Below are positions 37,689 to 48,096 of a stretch of DNA of 64,000 nucleotides, piece by piece. Under the pieces are notes generated by a model. That model saw only the letters and a program-made list of their open reading frames with translations. It did not search any database and was not told where the DNA came from. Source of the stretch: Immersiella caudata (lineage: Eukaryota; Ascomycota; Sordariomycetes; Sordariales; Lasiosphaeriaceae). The stretch is from positions 2,976,001 to 3,040,000 of the forward strand of contig JAULSU010000005.1 in the NCBI GenBank assembly GCA_030512335.1, in the 5' to 3' direction. Numbering within the stretch: the stretch's first letter is position 1; each line of letters begins with the position of its first letter. A program made the translations under genes and the position numbers.

Positions 37689-38597
37689 AACCGCGGTAGC
37701 TGGGGAATATTGACGATACCTAACCTCCCCAGGCACGTAAATACTGGTGTTAGCCAGTGGCTTGCTTGCTCTAATCGTCGAAAGTCTCAGTCAGCAGCAA
37801 TTGGCTGCTTTCGCAGAGCAATGAGTACAGCGTTCAAACTAGAATATACCCCTGGTTGTTGTTTTCCAAGACACCTATCATAAACCCAATTTGAGACATG
37901 CAAACAGTGGTAACGAGTAATGGCGACTTTGTCGATTCTCACTACAGCTACAAGGCGTTCTCAACCTACTCTAAGATACAGGCTTTCCAACCAAGAATTC
38001 TGTACCCACAGCCATTCAGTATATTCTTCATCATACCCATTCATTCATCCATCCATCAGCCAACCCACACATCCATCAAGCAATAATACCCAATTGGTCT
38101 TGCCTCCACAGCAGGTAGATAACCCTGCGATCCAACTCCACCAGTGACTCCCCCGGATACAATTGTTCCCCGAAACAAAAACCCGCTTTAGGTTGGTATA
38201 CGATAAAAAGGCTAGTATAAGTAAAGATAAATATATAAAAGAGATATGCCGCACCGTACCAGACCGAATCCAAGCATGTCAAGGCTAAAAGATAAGAGCA
38301 ACGAGGGTACAGCAGTTAAGTAAGCAAATCCGTCTTGCGACCGCCCTGTGATGCCCCTGTCCTGTTTGCAAGTAGAAAGCGAATGGAGTCGATAAAGCCC
38401 AGATGGAACAAGACGCCGATGTGATTCCCGCCCAAGATGGTCGTTTCGACAGATGATGTATGACAGACAATGCCTCCAGAAGCCTCGCGAAGGTGCGGGG
38501 CCTATATGCTTTACTTTTGACAACCGAAATCCCAACCACCTCACTCCGGTCCCAAAAGATGTGATGATTTGTAAAAAGTGATGCGAAAATCGGGTGC
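37689..38597. other. Convergent 3' flanks
   Basis: About 900 nt lie between two convergent genes. It contains ATCC/ATTC-type simple sequence near 38035-38085 and A/T-rich DNA near 38195-38245, consistent with 3' UTRs and polyadenylation signals. No gene is visible. Confidence 0.55.
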
Positions 38598-41084
38598 TCA
38601 TGTCAGGAACCAGACACATCCGCACTGGCTAGACGGGGGGCCACTGACTTCCCGATAGTTGAGTGGCGAGGTTCTCCTCCCGAGGCCCTCACTGAGCGGG
38701 TCTGTCTCCTGCGACGAGGGCTCGCTCTCTACTACCTCGACGATGATTGGCTTCCCGTCTGGTCCTTTCACAGGTTTAGCTGGTTGTCCCATGTCTTGGA
38801 TCTCAACCTGTGTGCACGTGGGGTTCGATCGACCATGCATGTGTCTTTCTTCGAGCTTGATGACACGGGGGTATGCCGGGGGAGGTGGGGTGAAGTTGTC
38901 GTTGGCATCGATCGGACCATATGGTCCTGATGATGATGAAGAGGGAGCCTCGGTGGTTGACGATGGTGGAATAGGTGCGGTTGGCGCTGGATCCGTTGGC
39001 TTGGGGCCTTCAGGGTAATTCCCGGACCAGGTCGGGTTGTTCGCTGCTCCTGGTGGATATTTCGATGGACCGCTTGGATCCGTCCATCCCGGTAGGGTTG
39101 TTGTTGTTGTGGTCGTCGATGACGACGATGTGGGCGAACCCTCCTTGGGAGGCGGCGGGCCGTCTTCCTCCTTTGGCTCCTTCGGGCCCTTTCCAGGCGG
39201 AGGCCCAGATGGACCCTTCATGGAAGCCAAACTCGAATTTTGCCCCGCGTAGATAAACAGTTCGAGATATGTTTCCGGCCAGTTGCAGATCCACGGTTTA
39301 GCCCCCTCCGAGATGATCCCTTTGCGCTTAAAATCTCCCGGAAACTTGCCAGGGCCGCCGCCAGGCCCACCGCCGGGGCCGCTGCGTATACGCTGCTTGG
39401 CGCCTTCGGGGCTCCCGGGGCTCAGTGCGCCTTCTGGTATGATGACCGTCTTGTTGTACGAGAGGGACTTGAACCATGCTGGTCCACGGCCAGGGTCGTA
39501 GGTATCGTTGACGAGCTCGAGCGTGGCGGGCTTCTCAATGAGAAACGGCTGCTCGCCGTACGAGTAGACATGGTTTGCCACGGTGTTTGTTGTGTTACAA
39601 GTGACGGTGGCAGTGTAGTCACCCGGAGAGTTCTCTTTGGTTTTCGCAATCGTCAACCTCAAGCCAGAGATAACGAGGTGACATTGCCAGGCCTGCGCCA
39701 ACGTAGTGTCCGCAAAACAGGCGCTCAATACTCTGCTGGTCATCAGCGGCATGGAGAAAGTTCCCAGAGGAAGAGGAGGGAGATCCATGGGAGTGGGAAT
39801 AGGCACAACACCAAAGGTCCCTGAGGGCGATGAGTTGCTCGGCTCCCTACTCTCTGTTAGCCGCAAACACCGTTTCTCACAGCAGGCGACTTACTGATGG
39901 CCTTTCCCTTGATCCTTCTTTTGCTTTGACATAAAGGCACCGATAACAGATCCGAGGATCATGCCCATCAATAAAAGAACAGCCAACGTCAAGAGTATCG
40001 ACCAGAGCGGAATTATCCCGCATACTCTTCTCTTCATTCTCGACTGCCATTCCTTTTCGGGCTTAGGCTTTTCAGAGTATGCCGCAGCAGCCATGTTGAT
40101 CTCATGTTGACTCGAGTCGGAAGTAAAACTCCTGGAGGAATGGCGTGACCGTGGTGATCCCAAATCATCCATAGACTCAAATTCGGGGTTCCTTGTTGCT
40201 AAGCCGATGCCTCCTGCTCCTGGTATCGCTTGAAGCCCTGTCGTTTGCAACGGAGCAGCAACCGTAACTATCGCGCCCCCTATTGTTGCCGGTGCTGCAG
40301 GCGACGCTTCAAGATCCCGAACTTTCCGTGCGTATGCTTCATCCGGATACCTGGTGTAGGGCGGAAGCTGCTCGGTGTGACCGTCAGGGCCGATGATGTC
40401 GGCAACCTCCTCCCCTTCTGGTCCCACCCTGCGTTGGTACGGATCGGAGCGGCCATGGAACCCAATTGGAATCGGCGCGGGCGGGGTGCTGTTTACTTCT
40501 GCAATTGTATCTTGGGTATAAAGCCCATAGGGATGTGCGGGGGTCCTCGGGCCATGATAAGATGGCTCGGAAACTGGCTCGGTTGATGCTGTTGTCATGC
40601 TCAATGTCCTCGCCATTCTCACGTTTTGTGGGTACAATTCATAGGGATGTGAAGGGCCAGATGGCCCGCGATAGGGGCTTTCAGCGGCAGCAACATATGT
40701 AGTAGTAGAATCGGTATCGGTCGAACGGCTCGAGGTCCTAGTCAGCACCGAGGAAGCCTCTTCAATCGGTCCCATTCCACCATCATGCCGCAGCGAGAGC
40801 GATTCGTTTGGTCGAGGAGGTTTTGAAACACTGGATGGACGAGGTGGTGCAGCATTTGCAGATGATTCAGTACTGTTGGCAGCCGGTGCAGGGGTCGCGG
40901 ACGATGAGGGCGGCGCTGTTGGCTCTGTTCCCATTCCCGACAGTGCAGGCCTGAACCCATCCGACACCATCATTCCCGCTAATACATCGAAATCATCATC
41001 TCCTCCTCCGATCGAGATGCGGACCGAGTTCCTTGTCGACATCCTCCTCTCCAAGTCGTTAGTCTTGGTGTCTCTTGGGTCCAT
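38598..41084 (-). CDS. Large single-pass membrane protein with glycosylated Pro-rich ectodomain, unknown function
   Basis: Two exons, 41084-39895 and 39846-38598, joined over a 48-nt intron, give 812 residues. The N-terminal 350 residues are polar and disordered, with repeated YRGPSGPSHPYELYPQN-like and YHGPRTPAHPYGLYTQD-like units. One strong membrane helix at about 359-384 (PLWSILLTLAVLLLMGMIL) is flanked by basic residues on both sides. After it comes a possible folded module (about 400-540) with Cys and several Asn-X-Thr sites (NTTNTV, NDTY, NKTV), then long Gly/Pro- and Thr/Ser-rich stretches. A plasma-membrane or endomembrane protein with a lumenal or external C-terminal half is likely. 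I cannot name the family. The intron donor overlaps an in-frame stop codon, so unspliced message would end just after the membrane helix. Confidence 0.82.
39847..39894 (-). other. Short intron whose donor overlaps a stop codon
   Basis: The 48-nt intron has donor GTAAGT, a CTAAC branch element and a TAG acceptor. Exon 1 ends in CA, and the intron's GTAA makes CAG-TAA in the unspliced message. Splicing instead joins CA to G, which keeps the glutamine and continues in frame. Two earlier AG dinucleotides after the branch element would break the frame. Confidence 0.75.
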
Positions 41085-44000
41085 TGTGGCGTTGTCAATC
41101 CAAGCGGACGGGGCGGGGTGAGCACGCGGTCAGCAGCACCATCAACGCTGGATTGATGGACGCCGGAGACCTGGCGAGGTCATCGACGGCTGGCGCGGGG
41201 GGGGGGGCGTCCGAAGCTGAGAGTGTTCGGCTCGAGGATGTGACGCGGTGAAGACGAGGACGGCGCCGTTTGGCCTTTGTTCGAATGGCGTCGTAGCCAG
41301 GAGTTTACGTCGGCGATTGTGTGGTGGACGAGCGAAACCGTGTGGATTCTGCTGGTGACTGATGAAGACAGGTGAGTTCCACATCAGGCTGAAAAGGGCC
41401 GGGACAGCGACAGTGAGCCTGCACAACAAGCCCGTTCAAGGAGGAGATGCCCCTCCACACACGAACGGTCCCAGGCATGGTGGGGCCACCAAGAACAGCC
41501 GAACTGAAAGTGCAGGTGCTTTGGAGCGATGGTTTAAGTGGTACGGAGGCAGGACCTCGGACAATTCAGGAACAGCCAGTCTTGCTGCAGTCTCGCTGGG
41601 TTTCGGACTTGGATGGGGGGGCATGATGCGCTGCTATTGGTGAATGATGAATTAGTCGGCCTTTGGCCTTGCTTTCCGCTGCGGATTTGCGAAGCGGCGG
41701 GCCCACCGGCTCATCGCATGCTCTTGGCATCCGCTAGCCCACTTAGCTCTGTTGGAACAACCCGCTGGCGAATTCCACCACTCACCTCCAATCGACCAAC
41801 CTGCCTCCCGACAAAAAGGCCACCGAAAGGAACTCTTCCCTCCGCCCGCAGCCGCTGCGAAATCAGGTATATTTTATTGATTGAGTGAGCGGCAGCCGGA
41901 TATCTGGAATGCTCCCGAACTATTCCCTACGCAGTACACGATCGTAGGTTCACACCTCATAGACTGCGCTTCGGTCCCTTTTATCCCGTCCCCCGCATCC
42001 TTGATTCGTCTCATCAAGCTGCGGTCGGATGGGAGGAAGAACCCCCGACGTCCGATCACTAGTCGCCGATGGCCTGAAGATGGATGTGCCAGTTCCAAAA
42101 GTTGCAACGGACGATGAGCATTGAGCAGCAGGCTGGCTGGATTACTGGTGGCACAGTGCACAACGTGCTGTAGGTGGTTGAGAAAGAGCCACTAGAGGTA
42201 GGAGGTCGGGGCTGCTGGCTGGACCGATTGCAATATATCGCCCACAGGAAACTAATATCTACCGGGCTCCAGATTCGTTGGTCGATTGAGCCTATGGAAC
42301 AGTAACGCTCGTGCTGAAGTAACGCCGGAGGCCAAGCGACAGCCGAAACGGCTGGCCAGACTCTTCCACAGTGCTCGGGCGTATGAAGAATATATTTGGA
42401 AAGCATCTGACATCGCGCAATCGAGTTGGTCCATCACGGTACGGCTCCCAGATGTGAATATGCTCACAAGAATCCTTTTCTGGTCTCGCGACAGTATCCA
42501 GGTCAGCGCCAACCCCCGTTTGGCCGCCTCTCTTTCACCTGCAACCTAGCAGAACGAACAGGCATCACGGCACTGGGCCACTTGGCCTGGTTCCGAGCGA
42601 TGCGGTAGCGCCTAGCCAGCATTAGGGTCAACTTTAACTCCTGCCCCGGGAAGGTGTTAGCACGCTTGGCAATTTGAGCTTGTCACTTGGCAGAGCAATG
42701 ACTGGCAGCCTCGTTCAATGCCCGCCCTTTTGACGAACAACCTGACTCCATGGCAGCCCAGCGAACGAGAGGACACAGCCGGCGACCTCTCTTAGGGTTA
42801 ATGCATTTGCGGGGTGCGTCGTCTATGCCAACAAACGATCTGGATGGGCTCCATAACCAACAGAATGCCCCTGTGGTGACATCCCGCCTGAGGACAGACG
42901 CACTGTGTTTGTTCGGGTGAAATCACCGCTCGACCTCACTTCGGGAATTTCCACGGACAAAGGAGCTTCCTTGTGCTTCCCTGACAGCTCGCGAAGACAG
43001 CCGGGCGGCATTCCGTGCAGATCTCCGGAAATAGCCATCCCACCCTCACGATCGCCGACAACCACCTTGGTAAGGGGTCGGGGCAGTGGGGTGTCAATGC
43101 TCCCCCTTGGGGCGGAGCTCAGGTCTGAAACCTGGTTGTTTGTCGCAAAGTCGTCCTCCAGCGCTGGGCTTCAACTCCTGAGGTTCATCATTGCTGTGAA
43201 GGAGAGAAATGTCTTTGCAGGTCGCGATTTGCGCCGTCGCACGAAGACTCCGGTCGCCAGCTGCATGTCGGTTCGAGAGCTTGTTGGGCCCTTCTGCAGC
43301 TACCCACCCGGCGGGCGCGCACGGAATCCGGCCTCCGCGGGTCATCCAGTTGTAGAGGGACAGCTTACGGACGATCCTCTCCTCCGTCCGAACTTGCGGC
43401 TCAAACAAAAGCGCGGGAGCCACGACGGTGGGCCTCCCAGCTCACACTGCTCACCCTCATACGGAACCGCACTTACACGCATCAAAATATCTTGCTTGGC
43501 ATCGCCTCATTCGCTGCCAGCAAAGCAAACACTTGAATTTTTCAACAGACTCTACTGAATGGTCGCCCAGTTTCTAGGCCATCAGCTACCCATTGGCTCA
43601 GACAGCAATGGCACCCTCTAACCAGCTGCACCCAACATTCAGTTGCCGGAAACTTTGTGTACCGATCCGTTTCCGCTTGTATTTCTTCCAACCTCTCTAC
43701 GAATGCTTGAATCTTTGTGTCGCTACACATCACTCTCAACCTGCTCCTAGTACCCAGGTGGGTTCCCAGGCGGTCGCAGGCAGTGTCTCTGTGTACTCAA
43801 GAGATCGCCAGTTCCTCACAGGTACCCGGGTCGCTCAAACACGGTGCGACCTCCAGTGGTAGGAGGGTGGTTGCTCGACAGACGAGGGTAAGGGGGGTGT
43901 GCCACCTCACCCACCCTTACTACTACCCCGCTTTCCCCCATTTTAAGATGAACTTGACTTCGACGACAGCCTCGTCTGTTTTTGCATCTTTACTCGATCG

Positions 44001-44994
44001 TTTATGCTATTGTTTTGCTCTTCGGTTGCCAGTGGAGGACAGCTGTGCGGCTGGGGGCTTGGGCAGCATTCAAGAGGCCCCGATCATCACTGCCCAACGC
44101 CGAAGACCGCCGTGATCCTGCAATCCGAGGGGGAGGACAAACGAAAAGACATCAGAGCTGGAGGGTCAGACACGGCGCTCCGGGCAGTTGCAGTCTGACC
44201 GCCTAGCAGTGCAGCAGCCTGTGCGCCGTCGATGGCCAAAGGGGGCATGTTGGAGCCCCAGAATCCACCCGTCAGGCCGGATCATCTCTGGAGCAGGGCG
44301 TGGCTCTGGCTGCAATGTGATGCCCGCTGCATCGGAAGAGGGGTTGCGGCAGCTCCTGAGAGGTGGACCACCAATTGCCCACCGCCCAGCTTGTACGCCG
44401 AGAAGGCCACAGGCTGTAGCTACCCGATGCTGCTCTGGCCTATCAAACTGCTGGGCCATGAGGCTCCATGTCACCGTTGAGCCAACCAGTCCAACGCTTC
44501 CCCACTCGTCGATCCAGGCATCAACTGAGCATCTGGGACCGACACTGGATCTCGTCGATGTCTGGCCTACGCTCGTGTGCGTGAAACACATGCATCATGC
44601 AGCCTCGTGCCCGTAAAGTCGCCCGGCATGGCCCTGCTCTTGCTTGCAAGGTGAGCTTCTCGACTGGTCATTCTGACAGGCGCGGCGCCCATATTTGACA
44701 GAAACAACGCCCGATATTTGGAAGTCCATGTCCTCTCTCCCCATTCTCCCCTGGCTGAATCCCGATCACCTGCTCACACCAAGCCTCTCTGCCTCGTGTT
44801 GCTTGCTTGCAAGGGTCCCTCTCAGATCGGCGACTGGGTATCACCTTGTATCACACCCAAGATCAGAAAACCGCCGGCTCGGGCCGGGTAGCACTCCCGT
44901 TTGCTCGCCCTCCTATCACCAGAGATACCAGAGCGCAAAGGCATATCACCAGGCACACTATCCATCGCAAGCCACCCCCTTCCGCCTGGCCACT
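41085..44994. other. Divergent gene-free gap
   Basis: Between the start of the minus-strand membrane gene and the plus-strand low-complexity gene I see no supported gene. A run of 11 G is at 41197-41207, in the promoter or leader of the minus-strand gene. A single telomere-like TTAGGGTTA lies near 42792-42800. Open frames here are shadows without domains. The last 300 nt are open in frame with the next gene but look like a C-rich leader. Confidence 0.5.
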
Positions 44995-45771
44995 ATGTCC
45001 GTCACCTCCGGTAGCTCCCGCAGCTCCGGCTCCAGTTCCTCCTCCGGCTCCCGGCGCAGCAGCTCCTCCCGAAAGTCCCGGACCTACAAACTCCCCCACA
45101 CCTTCGCCATCAACACCCTCATCTACTGCGCCGGACGCCGCCCACGCCACGTCAAAGCCATCCGCGTCTACGAAACCGAATGGGATGACAGCATCTCAGA
45201 CACCGGAAGCAGCTGGAGCGACCACACCTGGAGCACCTGGTCGAGCTGGAGCACCTTCAAGCATGGCACCCACCGAGAATACTACTTTGTCGAGTCTCCA
45301 TACTGGGAAGACGACGAAGACGCTTGGTCGAAGCCGCAGAAGCCAAAGCAGTCCAAACGCGGTCCCGTAAAGGGTATGCCCAAACGCCGAGACGCTCACG
45401 ACTCGGAAGACGACAGCGATGATGATGCCAGTAGCGAGGGCAGTATGGATGAGTACGGCCAGGAAGAGGGGCCTCCCGGCGGCTTCCATCCGGGACCACA
45501 GGGTATGCCTATGCCTATGCCGGGGATGGGGATGGGGATGCCGATGCCTGGTGGAGGTCCACCGGGCGGGTTTAGGCCGCCGCCAGGGTTTCCGCCGGGG
45601 ACGCAGTTCTCGCCGAGACCGCAGGGGATGCCGTTTAGATCACCGCCGCCGATGGGTGGGATGCGGCCTTCGCCTCCGCCGCCGATGGGGCAGGAGAGAG
45701 GACCGCCTCCTGGAGGTGGCGGCGGTGGGTTTGTCCCGGGCAGAAGAGGGATTCAGGTTTGGGAGAATTGA
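44995..45771 (+). CDS. Low-complexity disordered protein with Ser-rich head and Pro/Gly/Met tail, unknown function
   Basis: A single exon of 258 residues. Order: a Ser/Arg/Gly-rich head (about 1-28); a more ordered block about 29-110 with KLPHTFAINTLIYCAG, a Trp/Ser repeat SSWSDHTWSTWSSWSTF, and HREYYFVESPYWEDDED; a Lys-rich and then acidic stretch (about 115-155); and a Pro/Gly/Met tail with MPMPMPGMGMGMPMPG and PPGGF/PPPMG units. I do not recognise a named family. The block at 29-110, with its aromatic residues, is the part most likely conserved. The frame is open for 100 codons upstream; I chose the ATG at 44995 because the upstream part is leader-like and the ATG follows a favourable ACT context. 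Confidence 0.75.
   Translation: MSVTSGSSRSSGSSSSSGSRRSSSSRKSRTYKLPHTFAINTLIYCAGRRPRHVKAIRVYETEWDDSISDTGSSWSDHTWSTWSSWSTFKHGTHREYYFVESPYWEDDEDAWSKPQKPKQSKRGPVKGMPKRRDAHDSEDDSDDDASSEGSMDEYGQEEGPPGGFHPGPQGMPMPMPGMGMGMPMPGGGPPGGFRPPPGFPPGTQFSPRPQGMPFRSPPPMGGMRPSPPPPMGQERGPPPGGGGGGFVPGRRGIQVWEN
45504..45551 (+). repeat. ATGCCT/GGGGAT coding minisatellite
   Basis: Short repeats of ATGCCT and GGGGAT encode alternating Met-Pro and Gly-Met residues in the tail of the low-complexity protein. Such tracts vary in length between strains. Confidence 0.7.
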
Positions 45772-47883
45772 AAGTCTCTTTCTCTCGTCGATCCGATCCG
45801 CTGGCGTTGCGGGGGATTTTCATGGTGTCCTTCATCATGACCATGCCATGGTTGACTTCTTTCTTTTGTTGTATTATCATCTTACACCATACTTACCGGT
45901 GCTTGCCTTCTACTCTCTTCTCTCCAATGGTTACAAAAATTGAGTTGGCTGAATTGTTTGGCCTGAGGAGCAAAAAAAGTACAAAAGAGCGGACAGGACA
46001 GGATACCAGACCTGGATATTATCCCAGTTTATTGTTTTTGTGTTGTGTTTTTGTGTGGCATGTTTGTTGATGGGTCATGGTATTGTCATTCTGGGTTCGG
46101 GTTTGCTGTTGAGGTGTTGACTGATTTGCTGGTTTGGATGCTTGCTTGGTGGTTTAGTTGGCTATGGAGTTTGGAGGCTATGGTCAAGGCTAATGTATGT
46201 CATTATGGTTACCAACGGTCGGTACAATTGAAATCAGAATTATATCACGGTTTTCTGCTTTTGCTCTTTCCCCGTCTTAAAGTTGAGTTGTGTTCAGCAC
46301 AGTTTGGGGTGCATCTAATCTTGATGGAGATTGACGTCTCGGCTCACAGAGACTTGGACTCAATGCATAGAAAATATTCGACAACCCGGAAGAAAGGACG
46401 CAAAATTCTCAATTCAAAACTCGGTGCTGAGATAGCCACAACAATCCTCCTCTCCCCCATCAATGACATCATCCTGCTCCCTGTAATCCTGAAACTTCCT
46501 AAATCGACTCACCGGCACTAGGCCTGAATCTAACGCAAGCCACAAACAAAACTTCGTGAGGACGGCACCGCCTCATCCCATCACCCGCGAAAAGCCGTTG
46601 GGCGGGATGAGGCAGCCAGCCAAGAGCGGGATCTTGTGGCGTCAACCAGAGCGGGGGAGATCGGAACCGGGGCACCGCCCGCGATTGGCCAATGCCGCCA
46701 ACGGCCTCCGGGTCTGCAATGGCCAATCAGACCGCGGCATCCCTCGCTGGGTTAGGTGTGACTGATACCTAGAAACGATTCAGCTGCGCAGTTCTTGATC
46801 TCACCTTTGAACATTCTTGATTGAGTGCACGGCATCCATTCATTGAGATATAGCATGCGATATACTTTATCTGACTTTAATTTACGAGCATCCCTTTCGG
46901 GACACCCCATAGTTTGCAACACACAAAATTCCGTGGCGCTGCCAATCGATGTGAGGACGGAATTGCCTACTGCAGCGGGCGCCTCCCCCCGCCTTTTCTC
47001 CCTGACGCTGCAACTCTTCACCGCCTGACGAAGAGGACTTGGAAGTTAGCGTGAGGCAGCACAGCACCAACCTTAGCATTCAGGCAATGATCTTGACGAG
47101 CTCGCAAGGTTGGTACCCGATGGGTGACAAAGCGGATGTCGGCTTCATCGGGGAGAGACGAGGCAGACGGATTGTATCTCTGTTCTTGTGATATTGTTAC
47201 CTTACTGTCAAGTAACGTGATAACCTTTCAACTTGTGTCTCGATCAAGTCGCTGCCCACTTTGTCACTCAGTGAGATGGAACCACAACTTCGTTTGCCAC
47301 ACCAGACTTGAACTACCTGCCCAGCCCAGAATCCACCATCCTCAACTTTCCAATGGAACTGATGAGTAGTGATTCTCTCCTCACGAGAAACCCCCCAAAA
47401 AACCCATTGTCTAGCGTCTGACATACATGATGCCCCATCAAAACTTGACATTGGCAAGTGCCAATCAAACCCTCCCGTTCCTCACCCAATAGCCATTTCC
47501 CATGTCCTCGCATCGCCGCCTTCATGTGGGGTACCATCCGCCGATATGACTCCCGACCACGCCGAGCCGCAACAGGCGCTACAATGCAGTGCAGCGCAAT
47601 GGCTGCAGTGCCCGGCTCCCTCCGTCCTCCCACTCACTCGGTGCTTTGTGCATAGCAGCAAATCCAATCCATGCGCCTGTTTGGATAGGCAAACATGCCG
47701 CGTCCTACAAGCTGTGCACCTAGGGCAAGGTACCTTATTTGTCCTAGCGGGGCACAGCCCTGTGAGCGATTGCCTCACTGCTGTATTGCTGCCTTGCTTG
47801 GCGGCGACGACACCATGCACGCCATGCACATGCGATAGATTTTTGTGACTCCATCCCCGACATCCTCTTGACAGGTAGATAGG

Positions 47884-47890
47884 TATATAA
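47884..47890 (+). promoter_or_regulatory. Candidate TATA box of the BCS1-like gene
   Basis: TATATAA lies 207 nt before the chosen ATG and is followed by a C/T-rich leader. This fits a TATA-type fungal promoter, but no start site is known. Confidence 0.4.
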
Positions 47891-47970
47891 CTACCCACTT
47901 GCGCCTTACCTCCATTGCCACGTCTCGTACCTTGCATCCCCTTCCCCGTGCAACACTGGGCAAACAAGCT

Positions 47971-47990
47971 CACCTCACCTCACCTCACCT
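47971..47990 (+). repeat. CACCT pentanucleotide repeat, four units
   Basis: Four exact tandem CACCT units, 107 nt before the BCS1-like start codon, within the probable 5' leader. Confidence 0.85.
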
Positions 47991-48096
47991 CGCCGCGCCT
48001 CTTCTCGCGGGTTCGGTTAGGTTACCCCCATCACGATCACACCAAATCGGTGTTTACATGCACTTTTCCCCCTCACCCCTATACAAACTCCACACA

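Larger units (their letters stand above)
45772..48096. other. Intergenic region upstream of the BCS1-like gene
   Basis: No supported gene. The first several hundred bases are T/G-rich, as in a 3' UTR. A TATATAA element at 47884-47890 and four CACCT units at 47971-47990 lie in the promoter and leader of the next gene. I found no RNA gene. Confidence 0.5.

Noticed and set aside
46499..46726. Short minus-strand frame downstream of the low-complexity gene
   Set aside because: 75 codons without a domain, a splice extension or any promoter cue.
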